Notes: generated from the sequence alone by a model not told the origin. DNA of 64,000 nt from Desulfolithobacter dissulfuricans (GCF_025998535.1 NZ_AP024233.1:2690001-2754000), one strand, 5' to 3'; counted from the first letter of the stretch, positions 1-8,416 are shown. Made by a program: numbers and translations.

Positions 1-1270
1 CAGTAGATACAGCACCAAGATCAAAGAGACCCAAGCCCCGGTGTAAATATCCGTTGGGCAGGGCATAATGGCTCAAAGGACTTGCCGCATTGGCCCAGGA
101 GTTCATTTTGATCGCATCAAACTTCCCCCTGTATCCAAGCTGCCTCAGCCTGCGGTGAAGCCGATTGGGCTTCTTCCACAATTTCAGCTGGATGGCTCGC
201 AGTCTTCTCCGAATCCATCTCATCAGCCTTGAAAATTCTCCTGTGCAGTTCGCTATCCGGAAGTAGTTGGCAAATCCCCTCAAGAGCGGATTGAGATCTG
301 CAATCACTTTCTCAAGATTCACCGGGGAATTACGCCGGGTCATTGCCTTGACCTTTGCCTTGAAAGACTTAATCTTGCCTCGCTGGATTTGCGTATACTG
401 AGAGCATACGGATACTCCCAGAAAGTTTACGCCCCGACTGCTGTGGCAGATATGGGTCTTTTCACGGTTGACAGTCAGCAGCAATTCTCCTTCAAGATAG
501 TGCCGTGCCTGCTCAAGAGCATTCTCGGCCGCTTTCTTTGATTGGCACAGAATCAGGATATCGTCCGCATAGCGGACTATTCGGTGGCCACGATTCTTCA
601 TGAATTGATCAAAAGAATCGAGATACACATTGGCTATCAGAGGGCTGATCACGCCGCCCTGTGGACTGCCGATCTCGCTAGCCGTAAATCCCGAATCCGT
701 CATTACACCGCTCTTCAGAAACTTCTCCAGGAGACCGAGGATACTCCCGTCCCTGATCCGGCGACGAAAGGCGCTGAGGATGAGATCATGGTCCAAGGTG
801 TCAAAGCATTTGGACAGATCCATATCAACTACCCACTTTCGATCGTAGTCACGGATAAACATCGTCGCCTTGGATATCGCCTGATGACAACTGCGGCCTG
901 GGCGATAGCCATAGCTCGACGGGTGGAAATCCCGATCGAATATCGGCAGGAGAATGTCGAGCAGTGCCTGCTGCACTACACGGTCACGGACTGCTGGAAT
1001 ACCGAGCAACCGAACTCCTCCGGTTGGCTTGGGTATCTCTACCCGGCGCACGGCCAGTGGCTGGTAACTCTTTTCCCACAGTTCCTTCAGGAGACAGTCG
1101 ATGTTGGCTTCGGCTGATGCGGCAAAGTCCTTGATGGACTGGCCGTCTATTCCGGCAGCTCCCTTCGCAGACCTCACCTTCCCAAACGCCTTGTGCAGAG
1201 CGTCCCTGCTCAGCATCCGGTCATACAGACTGTACCAAACGTCAACCATGCTCCTGTCCTGCGTCCCCAT
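1..1270 (-). CDS. ltrA: Group II intron reverse transcriptase/maturase (partial, C-terminus cut by window edge)
   Basis: Intron-encoded protein that helps splicing (maturase) and copies the intron RNA into DNA. The frame stays open for about 423 codons to base 1 with no stop. Visible motifs are IPKPTGG and YGYRPGRS in the N-terminal RT blocks, SPQGGVISP near residue 207, and the catalytic YADD at about residues 234-237 (plus 560-571). A maturase (X) domain rich in Arg/Lys follows (LLRGFANYF, then RRRLRAIQLK). No HNH endonuclease domain is seen in the part present, so the intron may use another route for target priming. The start may be the ATG ending at 1270 or the in-frame ATG at 1249; neither has ideally spaced Shine-Dalgarno bases. 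The RT motifs look intact, so the protein could be active. Confidence 0.9.
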   Translation of the reverse strand, partial: MGTQDRSMVDVWYSLYDRMLSRDALHKAFGKVRSAKGAAGIDGQSIKDFAASAEANIDCLLKELWEKSYQPLAVRRVEIPKPTGGVRLLGIPAVRDRVVQQALLDILLPIFDRDFHPSSYGYRPGRSCHQAISKATMFIRDYDRKWVVDMDLSKCFDTLDHDLILSAFRRRIRDGSILGLLEKFLKSGVMTDSGFTASEIGSPQGGVISPLIANVYLDSFDQFMKNRGHRIVRYADDILILCQSKKAAENALEQARHYLEGELLLTVNREKTHICHSSRGVNFLGVSVCSQYTQIQRGKIKSFKAKVKAMTRRNSPVNLEKVIADLNPLLRGFANYFRIANCTGEFSRLMRWIRRRLRAIQLKLWKKPNRLHRRLRQLGYRGKFDAIKMNSWANAASPLSHYALPNGYLHRGLGLFDLGAVST

Positions 1271-1930
1271 CCCTCCACTTCTGCCTGGAATCCCCGGGTC
1301 TTCACCCAAATGAGAGCGCCTTCTATCCCAATGGGCAATGTACGCTCAACTGTTCAGGTTACTCCGATGAACGGCCAAAATCAGCAGACGGCCTCTCACA
1401 GCATACCGCCGAAAATGTGCCCCGCCCCGTCGGGCAGCTTGTGTTCTGACTCCAGACCTCCATGATCTTCAGGGAACCTTCAAATAAACTTCATCCCTTC
1501 GCAACTGATACCGCTTTTGGCAAATACCAGCCCCTGTCAAACAACGCTGACAGGTCATCCCGGTTTTATCCTCCACGCTGTTACCAGGCTTCTCCGGCCG
1601 GGATTTCATCACTACTACGGAATCATCTGCCACCTCCCACCGCTTCGGTAGGCCTTGGATCTCTCCTTGAACCTTCCTTAACTCTCGTACTGCAAGTACG
1701 CTAGGAGGCTTCCCCGGTTAAGGCGAACTCCCGGTGAGCAATCCCATCCTCAATCACGCCAAAGGTCTGACCAGGTATCGGGCTTCACGCTATTGTGCAC
1801 GCTTACCCACCTATGACGCCGAATCAGGTTCACTTACGCTATGTACCGCTCACTTCCTATCGCTTCCTTCAGACCCTGCCGTTGCCAGCAACGCCCTTGC
1901 GATTCGGATTGTCTTCCCCCTGGTCGGGGT
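1..1930 (-). mobile_element. Group II intron, partial (3' part is outside the window)
   Basis: A reverse transcriptase/maturase frame fills about 1-1270 on the minus strand. About 650 nt of non-coding, structured sequence precedes it (plus positions 1271 to roughly 1930). That is the usual layout of a bacterial group II intron: ribozyme domains I-III first, then the protein in domain IV. Domains V and VI and the 3' splice site would lie left of base 1. I could not find a convincing GTGCG-type 5' end, so the right boundary is approximate. In the intron's own direction it follows directly after three hairpins (1934-2013), the kind of target that class C introns favour. The class is not proven. 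Confidence 0.7.
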
Positions 1931-1933
1931 GAC

Positions 1934-2020
1934 GCCTGCGTTCCGCAGGCTGGGTTTGCCCGCCATGCCGGGCAAACATAAAACCCCTGTCAGATACAAC
2001 TGACAGGGGTTTTCCTTTTT
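1934..2020 (+). terminator. Three tandem hairpins, the last an intrinsic terminator
   Basis: Three inverted repeats follow each other: GCCTGCG/CGCAGGC (1934-1950), GTTTGCCCG/CGGGCAAAC (1954-1977), and a 14-bp arm pair AAAACCCCTGTCAG/CTGACAGGGGTTTT (1980-1993 and 2000-2013) followed by CCTTTTT. The last is a good rho-independent terminator on the plus strand and reasonable on the minus strand. What it terminated is unknown, because the intron now occupies the left side. Confidence 0.75.
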
Positions 2021-2230
2021 CAGGGCTCCCCTTCACCTTCTCGCCGAAACCCCGTCTTCTGCAAGCTGGAACTATCCCGTCACTCCTTTCCGGAAAGCAG
2101 AAAACCACTACAAAGTGGTACGGTATGGCTTGATTATATCTTGCTTTCACATGTACTATCATGCTAACCATATCTTAAGGCAGGCATGACATAATCCATT
2201 TCCATTCCAGGACCTAGAACTGCAGGACCC

Positions 2231-3421
2231 ATGGCATACTGCGCACCATCATCTGCAGGACCCTTTGGCATCATCGTCGGTGGCTCCGGCCTTGTTGGTG
2301 GCTCCATAGTGTACCATTTCAAGAAATGGGGGTATGACATCCTGGCGCCCAACTCCAAGAAGATGAGCCTGGCCAATCCCGATGACATAGCCTCCTATTT
2401 CAACAAGTACCGACCCGACTTCATCATCAACACTGCCATTGCCGCCATTGACGCCAACCCCAAGCTGGCCTTTGATGTGAACTATGTTGGCAGCATCAAC
2501 CTAGCCAAAGTGGCCATGGCACTGAAAATCCCCTACATTTTCTTCAGCTCTGCCGCCGTGCTGCCCCCGGGCCTGAACCTCAGGGAAGAAGATCACCTGC
2601 CGCTCAGTGCTGATATCACCAACTATGCCAAATCTAAACTTATGAGCGAGATGACCCTGCGTCATCTGGGGGAAAACGAAGGACTCGATTACACCACCAT
2701 CAGGCTCGCCATAGTCTACGGCAAGCATGATCACAAGATCCAGGGCTTCCACCGCATGCTCTTTGCCATTGCCGACCAGTCCATGCCCGTACTCCTGACC
2801 AGGCCCAGAGTTTACCACTCCTATTCAAATACCAGGAAGATTCCCCATTTTGTCCGCCACGTGCTCAGTAACCGGGAGGAGTTCTCCGGTCAGACCTTCC
2901 ACTTTGCCGATCCCAATCCCGTGGAACTGGCCCAGCTCATCCTGACCATTCGCAGCTACCTGGAGCTCAAAAGCCCCAGGGAGGTGTATCTCCCACTGCC
3001 CATGGCTCGTTTCGGAGCTACCTGTATCCAGCACCTGATTCGCTTCCTGGCCAAGATCGGGATCAAAACCCGCATGCCGCCGGAGTTGATGTTTCTTGAA
3101 AACTTCTACCAGAGCCAGACCCTTTCCTGCGAGAAACTGCAGCGCTCCAGTTTTCAGGATCCTTTCCCCGAGGAAACCGTGTTCACCCGGCTGCCTGATC
3201 TCATCCAGTACTATCTCACCCGCTGGGAACAGCTGAACCTGATGACCTCGAAGACGCAGGACTTCTTTGACCCCCAGAAACTCTCCGAGGAATTTCTCCG
3301 CAATCCGGCCCAGCTGCTGGAGGCTATCCATGAACGTAAACTCTCCCCTTTCATGGAACCGAGGTTCAATCCTTCGTGCGGCGTCAGGAAATCCGCGGCT
3401 ACCCGCAGCCACCACTGCTGA
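2231..3421 (+). CDS. NAD(P)-dependent epimerase/dehydratase family protein (extended SDR, RmlD-like)
   Basis: Predicted sugar-nucleotide epimerase, dehydratase or reductase of the extended SDR family. The Rossmann glycine motif GGSGLVGG lies at residues 17-24, a serine pair (FFSSA) at 106-107 and the catalytic YxxxK at Y132-K136. The 396-aa chain is about 80-100 residues longer than RmlD, with an extra C-terminal helical part of unknown role. A stop at 2192 rules out an earlier start. The start is weakly supported: only GCAGGA precedes it, and an 11-bp direct repeat (2220-2230 and 2253-2263) flanks the first codons. It is transcribed towards the radical SAM gene. Substrate unknown. Confidence 0.8.
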   Translation: MAYCAPSSAGPFGIIVGGSGLVGGSIVYHFKKWGYDILAPNSKKMSLANPDDIASYFNKYRPDFIINTAIAAIDANPKLAFDVNYVGSINLAKVAMALKIPYIFFSSAAVLPPGLNLREEDHLPLSADITNYAKSKLMSEMTLRHLGENEGLDYTTIRLAIVYGKHDHKIQGFHRMLFAIADQSMPVLLTRPRVYHSYSNTRKIPHFVRHVLSNREEFSGQTFHFADPNPVELAQLILTIRSYLELKSPREVYLPLPMARFGATCIQHLIRFLAKIGIKTRMPPELMFLENFYQSQTLSCEKLQRSSFQDPFPEETVFTRLPDLIQYYLTRWEQLNLMTSKTQDFFDPQKLSEEFLRNPAQLLEAIHERKLSPFMEPRFNPSCGVRKSAATRSHHC

Positions 3422-3442
3422 TCTTTCTCCCGGTCGTTCCCC

Positions 3443-4462
3443 TCATCGTCCTGCCTTCTTTGGCTCAGGCTCCAGGTAAAATTCCCGGGGCTGCAGGTCG
3501 GGAAACCCTTCCGGGCTCCTGCAGGCCAGGTACTGCCTGATCTCTGTACAGAGTTCACACTTGGACCAGTAGCTGGTGCGGGAAGGACTGAAGCCATAAA
3601 CTTCTCCGGCCCAGCGATATAATGAGGCCAGTCCTTCGAGGGCCAGCCTGGTCAAAACCGGATATTTCTCCGGGTCGACAGGTTGGCCCAGGTCTCTCCA
3701 GTCCAGTGCCAGGCCGCTGCACAGCCCGGGAATATAGTTACCCAGAAGATCGAGATGAAAATGGGTGGTATCGCCAGGCTCCCGGCAACCGCTGCCACCT
3801 TTGCGAAGAATCTCCTCCAGGGGTAGCCGCGGGAGATGGGGCCTGAAGGTCTCAAGCGCCCTGCCCCCGGCCCTGATCCCGTACCGTTCCATCAGGCCGG
3901 CCACATACCCGGCCCCGAAATGTTCCTCCAGCAAACCCAGTTTCACGGTCTTTTCCGTATCAAAGCGACCAAGCTCGGGGAGGAACTGCTTCTGCCAGGG
4001 AAACACCGCTATCCCCGTGCGGTGGCAGGCTTCCAGCACACCCATGGTCCTGGCCAGCGGGATGAACTCGTTATGAAAGGGACTGATGGAAACCAACAGG
4101 GTACGCAGACCCGCCTCCTTCAATCTCTCAAGCAGTCCACAGGCCTGCTCCAGGTCGCGGAACCAGGAACTGTTGGTTTCCACATAATCGATCCCGACCC
4201 CTTCCCTTCTGGCTATCATGAGAATCTTTTCCAGCCGGCCAGGACGAAGCAGCGGTTCACCGCCGCCGATATGCATGGACCTGCAGCCCAGTGATCTGGC
4301 CACTGCAAAGGCGGCCGAGGCCCGATCATCACTGATATACTCCCTGGACCTGAACGGACTGCAGCGATACAGGCAGTGACCACAGCGTGAGCTGCAGTCG
4401 TAATTGGTTATCAGTCCGCCACTGGCAAGGCTACTGATGGTATAGCCGTGTTCCCGGCCCAT
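3443..4462 (-). CDS. Radical SAM protein with extra C-terminal cysteines
   Basis: Radical S-adenosylmethionine enzyme. The cluster motif CxxxCxxC is at C23, C27 and C30, with one more Cys at 34, and the SAM-contacting GGGEP motif lies near residues 66-70. The C-terminal third carries further cysteines (GCREPG, LCSG, KCELC, LAC) that could hold an auxiliary Fe-S cluster, as in SPASM or twitch domains; that reading is inference. At 339 aa it has room for one catalytic barrel plus this tail. It lies just downstream of the small gene at 4487-4858 on the same strand and may be co-transcribed with it. No precursor peptide or substrate gene is obvious nearby, so the reaction is unknown. Confidence 0.8.
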   Translation of the reverse strand: MGREHGYTISSLASGGLITNYDCSSRCGHCLYRCSPFRSREYISDDRASAAFAVARSLGCRSMHIGGGEPLLRPGRLEKILMIARREGVGIDYVETNSSWFRDLEQACGLLERLKEAGLRTLLVSISPFHNEFIPLARTMGVLEACHRTGIAVFPWQKQFLPELGRFDTEKTVKLGLLEEHFGAGYVAGLMERYGIRAGGRALETFRPHLPRLPLEEILRKGGSGCREPGDTTHFHLDLLGNYIPGLCSGLALDWRDLGQPVDPEKYPVLTRLALEGLASLYRWAGEVYGFSPSRTSYWSKCELCTEIRQYLACRSPEGFPDLQPREFYLEPEPKKAGR

Positions 4463-4486
4463 ACCCTCCTCCGTGGAATATGTTTA

Positions 4487-4858
4487 TCAAATGCGGCAGG
4501 AAATCGCAGGCCGACCCGTGGCATGATCATAACCGGGCTCTGTCACGGGTGTTTCCGGGTTCTGCCCCGGCACACTCTGCAACCAGATTTCCTCTGCCAT
4601 CCCACCCATGTCTGCCAGGCTGAAAAAATACCTGGCCACCCTGGCAAGAAACTGAAACTGGTCCGTAGACAGATGGGCCACCCTGGTGGCGCCGGGGACA
4701 AACCATTCCAGCTGACCGTCCTCACCCTCGATCACCAGGCGTCCCTGCCCGTTCAGTATAGCATCCTCACCGAGAAAACGGACCCCCTTCAGGTCCAGGG
4801 TATCGCCTGTCATGGTAAAAGAAAACAATGTCCTGCCAGCAATAATTCTGTATTCCAT
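4487..4858 (-). CDS. Conserved-looking hypothetical protein, 123 aa
   Basis: Not recognised. A small, acidic, soluble protein without signal peptide or membrane segment. The N-terminal half looks like beta strands (EYRIIAGRTLFSF, LDLKGVRFLG) and the middle is amphipathic and helical. Two ATGs compete, at 4864 and 4858. The Shine-Dalgarno AGGAGG touches the first and stands 6 nt from the second, so 4858 is the better start. It precedes the radical SAM gene by 24 nt on the same strand, so the two are probably one transcript and may work together. Confidence 0.65.
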   Translation of the reverse strand: MEYRIIAGRTLFSFTMTGDTLDLKGVRFLGEDAILNGQGRLVIEGEDGQLEWFVPGATRVAHLSTDQFQFLARVARYFFSLADMGGMAEEIWLQSVPGQNPETPVTEPGYDHATGRPAISCRI

Positions 4859-5026
4859 TCTCATCCTCCTGTGTTCTTTTCGGCATTCAGAGGCTGGTCA
4901 CCTGTTTTTCGCCGACCAGCGCCACCGGACCACAATGTTTTTCAGTTCTTTTCCTTGACTCTACCAGGAGGGGGATGTCATATAGTGAGCACCCCTGTTT
5001 TTTCATCATTTTTTCTTGAAATAATC

Positions 5027-5198
5027 TGATTACCACTGAAATTCAGCCTTCGATGGATGAAGGTGTCGGGGCTTGCTTGTTGCACGGGTGTCTGTGGCCT
5101 GGATGGCCACAGTCAAGCCCCCAGGGACGGGTTTATGGCGTCCCGTGAAACAAGCGAGGCCCGACACCGGTTTCAATGCTGAAGATTGATGGTAATCA
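5027..5198. repeat. Long branched inverted repeat (cruciform-like) upstream of the WYL regulator
   Basis: The arms pair over about 170 nt with interruptions: TGATTACCA (5027-5035) with TGGTAATCA (5190-5198), TTCAGC (5042-5047) with GCTGAA (5178-5183), and GGTGTCGGG...CACGGG (5062-5088) with CCCGTG...CCCGACACC (5142-5168). The centre holds its own hairpin, CTGTGGCC/GGCCACAG (5092-5112). The stretch 4859-5243 has no gene. This could be a structured leader RNA, a regulator-binding region or a remnant of a small mobile repeat. Confidence 0.7.
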
Positions 5199-5243
5199 CA
5201 TGAAATAATGGTCGCCGGAACCTGCCGGAGGCCTGGAACAATC

Positions 5244-6194
5244 GTGAGCCAGTTAGAGAGGATCTATTACTTTCACTCCCTGCTCAGCGCCGGCCGGTAT
5301 CCCAACACCGTCCAGCTGCAGGAAGAGTTCGAGATATCCAGGTCCACCGCCCACCGGGATATCGCCTATCTCCGCGACCGACTCCTGGCACCACTGGCCT
5401 TTGACCAGCGTAAAAACGGCTATTACTATACCGACGCGACCTTCCGTCTCCCCTTCGAAAACAGCCCTTCCCTGACCCTGATTCTCGGCATGCTCGGTAA
5501 CATGGTCCGCGAATCCGGTCTGGACTCCCTTCCCGAGCTGGAGGAACTCAAGGACCGGCTGGAATCCCTGGTCTTTCCCGGACAGAAAAATATCGACGAC
5601 CTGCTGCACTGTGAATGGATCGAGATGGAACAGGTGGATAGCCGGGTTTTCACCTCGGTCCTGACTGCGCTCGGGCAGCAGAGGCAGCTCAAACTCGTCT
5701 ATCATGTACCCGCCGGCGGGGTCTCCCGGCGCACGGTGGACCCGATCAAGCTTATCAATTACCAGGGCCGGTGGTACCTGCTGGCCTGGTGCCATCTGCG
5801 CCAGGATCGACGGATGTTTCATCTTGGCAGGGTGAAAAAAGCGGCTCCGGCAGACAGGGAAGTCCAGCACACGATGAAGACAGGAGATACCTGGCTGAGC
5901 GAAAGCTTCGGTATTTTCAAGGGCAAGGTCACGGTCACGGCCACTGTCCGGTTTACCGGCAAGGCGGCAGAAATCGTTGCCAACCAGCGCTGGCATCCCA
6001 GGCAGCGGATGGAACGGACCGAAAGGGGCCTTATCCTGTCCCTGCCGGTGGCCGACGACCGGGAACTGCTGATGAAGATCCTCCAGTTCGGCAGCCAGGC
6101 CGAAGTCCTTTCGCCCCAGTCCCTGCGTGACAAAGTGGTGCACGAACTTCGAGCCATGCAGCAGCTCTACTCCTCCGGAACCCCTTGCGTTTGA
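5244..6194 (+). CDS. WYL-domain transcriptional regulator (DeoR/YafY type)
   Basis: DNA-binding regulator with an N-terminal winged helix and a WYL ligand-sensing domain. The helix-turn-helix covers about residues 1-60 (EEFEISRSTAHRDIAYLRDRL region). The WYL domain covers about 130-215, with the diagnostic GRWYLLAW, and is followed by a WCX-like C-terminal dimer region. WYL domains are known to bind nucleotides or oligonucleotides. I prefer the GTG at 5244, preceded by GGAGG at 11 nt, over the ATG at 5208, because the family motif starts there. The branched palindrome lies just upstream and may be its own control region. Target genes are unknown; the glmU-like/thi genes follow on the same strand. 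Confidence 0.85.
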   Translation: MSQLERIYYFHSLLSAGRYPNTVQLQEEFEISRSTAHRDIAYLRDRLLAPLAFDQRKNGYYYTDATFRLPFENSPSLTLILGMLGNMVRESGLDSLPELEELKDRLESLVFPGQKNIDDLLHCEWIEMEQVDSRVFTSVLTALGQQRQLKLVYHVPAGGVSRRTVDPIKLINYQGRWYLLAWCHLRQDRRMFHLGRVKKAAPADREVQHTMKTGDTWLSESFGIFKGKVTVTATVRFTGKAAEIVANQRWHPRQRMERTERGLILSLPVADDRELLMKILQFGSQAEVLSPQSLRDKVVHELRAMQQLYSSGTPCV

Positions 6195-6250
6195 CCACCC
6201 ATTGCTGATACAGTGGACCAGATATTTTCAACTTTGAACGGAAACGAACC

Positions 6251-7258
6251 ATGAAAGAGATCCTCGCCGTTATTCTTGCCGCAGGCAAGGGCACCAGAAT
6301 GAAATCCGACCGGGCCAAGGTCCTGCATGAAGTCTTCTATCGGCCCATGCTCCACCACGTCCTTGATGCGGTCACCGCAGCCGGCATCCAGGATATGGCG
6401 GTTATCGTCGGCCACCAGCGCGAAGAGGTGATCTCCTCCCTGTCGGCCTACCAGGTGACCCCGGTGCTCCAGGAAGAGCAACTTGGAACCGGCCATGCGG
6501 TTCTCTGCGGAGAAAAGCATTGTGACCGGGCAGAGCTGGTCATGATTCTCTGCGGCGATACCCCGCTCATCCGGCCCGAAACCCTGCGGGCCATGATCGA
6601 CGCCCACCTGCAAAGCGAAGCCACTGTCACCCTGATGACCACCCGACTCGATGACCCCTTTGGCTACGGCCGGATCATCACGGACACGGATGGCTCTATT
6701 CTGGAAATCGTTGAACAGAAGGATGCCACCCCCGAGCAACGGTGCATCACCGAAATCAACGCCGGTATCTACCTTGCCGACCGGGAGTTTCTCTTCCAGG
6801 CCCTGAAGCAGGTGGGCACCGACAACAGCCAGGGCGAGGTCTACCTGACCGACATCATCGGAATTGCCAGGCACCAGGGGAAAAAGGTGCACACCTTCCT
6901 CCACCCGGTGGCCATCGACGTGCTCGGGGTCAACTCCCGGGTGGAACTGGCCCAGGCCCACCAGGAACTGCAGATGCGGCGCAACCGGGAACTCATGCTT
7001 TCCGGGGTCACCATGTATGGTCCGGAGACCATTTCCATTGCTCCAGGGATTGATGTGGGCCGCGACACGGTGATCCACCCGGGGGTCCAGGTAACCGGCC
7101 GGGCCGAAATCGGCAGTGGCTGCATCATCCATTCCGGAGTCATGATCCATGACGCCGTCCTCGACGATCGGGCTGTCATCGGTGCTCACGCAGTGCTCCA
7201 GAACTGCCGAATCGAAAAATCCGAGCACATTCCTCCCCTCACCCTCCGGGTCAGCTGA
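6251..7258 (+). CDS. GlmU-like sugar-1-phosphate nucleotidyltransferase lacking the acetyltransferase domain
   Basis: N-terminal pyrophosphorylase domain of the GlmU type, which joins UTP and GlcNAc-1-phosphate to UDP-GlcNAc. The signature LAAGKGTRM lies near residues 9-17 with K25, then EEQLGTGHAV and CGDTP. It ends after only a few left-handed beta-helix turns. At 335 aa it is over 100 residues shorter than bifunctional GlmU (about 455), and the CoA-binding acetyltransferase part is absent. This is not a frameshift: the stop is followed after 4 nt by the next gene. It may act on an acetylated substrate made by another enzyme or serve another nucleotide sugar. A full GlmU could be encoded elsewhere. 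Confidence 0.85.
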   Translation: MKEILAVILAAGKGTRMKSDRAKVLHEVFYRPMLHHVLDAVTAAGIQDMAVIVGHQREEVISSLSAYQVTPVLQEEQLGTGHAVLCGEKHCDRAELVMILCGDTPLIRPETLRAMIDAHLQSEATVTLMTTRLDDPFGYGRIITDTDGSILEIVEQKDATPEQRCITEINAGIYLADREFLFQALKQVGTDNSQGEVYLTDIIGIARHQGKKVHTFLHPVAIDVLGVNSRVELAQAHQELQMRRNRELMLSGVTMYGPETISIAPGIDVGRDTVIHPGVQVTGRAEIGSGCIIHSGVMIHDAVLDDRAVIGAHAVLQNCRIEKSEHIPPLTLRVS

Positions 7259-7262
7259 AGTC

Positions 7263-8066
7263 ATGCTTCTGGTCAATGAACAGCCCTGGCCCTATCGCAA
7301 GGGCATGCGCATGGAAGACCTGGCCGCCGAGGTAAAACCGTATGCCGACGTCTTTGTCCTCAACGGCAAACCGGTGGGCCCGGAAACGCTCCTCCAGGAT
7401 GGAGATCGATGCACCCTGATCAAGAAGGGCGAGATCCCCTCGGCCCTGGACATGGACAAGGTTCTCCGGGTACGCCACAGTCCGGAAGTCCAGGAACGGC
7501 TCAGGAAGGCCACGGTGGCGGTCATGGGCCTGGGTGGTCTGGGATCAGCGGTGGCGGTGAGTCTTGTCAAAATCGGTATTGGCAAGCTTATCATATGTGA
7601 TTATGATGTGGTTGATCTGAGCAACATCCATCGGCAGCAATACTTTATCGACCAGATCGGCCAAAAGAAAACCAGGGCCCTGAAAAAGACCCTGGTCCGG
7701 ATCAATCCCTTTGTCGCGGTGGAACCCCTTGATATCCAGCTGACCGAGCAGACCATCACCGAACTGGCCGGCCAGGTGGATGTCCTGGTGGAATGTTTCG
7801 ACCAGGTGGCCATGAAAAGCGCAGCCCTCAGGGTGGCGCTCAAATGCATGAAGGACAAGGGATTCGTCGGAGCCTCCGGGCTGGCCGGTTTTGGACCGGG
7901 TAACACCATCCGGACCCGAAGGATCAGGAACAACATCTACCTCGTGGGCGATAACGAGTCCGACGTGGCCACCACGGGCAGTCTCCTTGCCCCGCGGGTC
8001 GGCATAGCAGCCCACCAGCAGGCCAACCAGGTTGTGCGGATCCTGCTGGGAGAAAACGAGGTCTGA
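7263..8066 (+). CDS. thiF: ThiF-type adenylyltransferase with an N-terminal ThiS-like domain
   Basis: E1-like enzyme expected to adenylate the C-terminal glycine of ThiS before sulfur transfer in thiazole synthesis. Residues 1-58 resemble a ThiS ubiquitin fold (VLNGKPV, LLQDGDRCTLI) but lack the terminal Gly-Gly, so this domain cannot be the sulfur carrier. The ThiF Rossmann domain follows, with GLGGLG at 89-94, CDYDVVDLSNIHRQ, and an ECFD segment. The Zn-binding CxxC pairs of MoeB/ThiF from enterobacteria are not seen. The first in-frame ATG after the glmU-like stop was chosen (4-nt gap). The fusion is a known variant in anaerobes. Confidence 0.85.
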   Translation: MLLVNEQPWPYRKGMRMEDLAAEVKPYADVFVLNGKPVGPETLLQDGDRCTLIKKGEIPSALDMDKVLRVRHSPEVQERLRKATVAVMGLGGLGSAVAVSLVKIGIGKLIICDYDVVDLSNIHRQQYFIDQIGQKKTRALKKTLVRINPFVAVEPLDIQLTEQTITELAGQVDVLVECFDQVAMKSAALRVALKCMKDKGFVGASGLAGFGPGNTIRTRRIRNNIYLVGDNESDVATTGSLLAPRVGIAAHQQANQVVRILLGENEV

Positions 8067-8136
8067 AAAACGCGATTGTCCAGGAGGCATTCTCCGGGCA
8101 TCCCGGACAAGGGACACCACAGAACGCAAATCGTTA

Positions 8137-8184
8137 AAGAGCACGAAGAACCAGCACCAGTGGTTGTTGTTCTTTCGTGCTCTT
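8137..8184 (+). promoter_or_regulatory. Hairpin between thiF and thiS
   Basis: AAGAGCACGAAGAAC (8137-8151) pairs with GTTCTTTCGTGCTCTT (8169-8184) with one bulge and a 17-nt loop. No T-tract follows, so it is not a standard terminator. It lies in the 148-nt leader of thiS and could modulate thiSGH relative to thiF. I see no TPP riboswitch core in this leader. Confidence 0.5.
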
Positions 8185-8214
8185 CCTGGTTACAAACATA
8201 TTTTTTCACCCATT

Positions 8215-8415
8215 ATGCACATTATCTGTAACGGACAACAGCAGGAAATAAAGGAGGAAACCACCCTCTCCTCCCTGCTCGATTCTCTCAAACTGCGGCC
8301 AGATGCCGTGGTGGCCGAGGTAAACAAAAATATCATTGATCCGGACCAGTACGATACTCTCCTCCTCCAGGACGGCGACAGGGTCGAGCTGATTCGTTTT
8401 GTTGGAGGCGGCTGA
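8215..8415 (+). CDS. thiS: Sulfur carrier protein ThiS
   Basis: Ubiquitin-like sulfur carrier for thiamine thiazole synthesis; its C-terminal glycine is converted to a thiocarboxylate. The 66-aa length and the C-terminal FVGGG are diagnostic, and the acceptor is the last Gly. It starts at the ATG at 8215, which begins MHIICNGQQ. The stop is followed by one nucleotide before the thiG start, so the genes are tightly coupled. The last glycine codons supply the thiG ribosome-binding site. Confidence 0.93.
   Translation: MHIICNGQQQEIKEETTLSSLLDSLKLRPDAVVAEVNKNIIDPDQYDTLLLQDGDRVELIRFVGGG
8404..8408 (+). promoter_or_regulatory. thiG Shine-Dalgarno inside the ThiS Gly-Gly codons
   Basis: GGAGG at 8404-8408 lies in the codons for the terminal glycines of ThiS and stands 8 nt before the thiG ATG at 8417. 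It fixes the thiG start, against the upstream in-frame TTG at 8399 that precedes the site. Confidence 0.8.
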
Positions 8416-8416
8416 A

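Noticed and set aside
542-1117. Open frame on the plus strand inside the intron
   Set aside because: It is the antisense of the reverse transcriptase; the minus strand carries the YADD and QGG motifs.
6251-7258. GlmU truncated by a frameshift
   Set aside because: thiF begins 4 nt after the stop, leaving no room for the missing domain.
8067-8214. TPP riboswitch before thiS
   Set aside because: The leader holds a hairpin but I see no CUGAGA or other TPP core elements.
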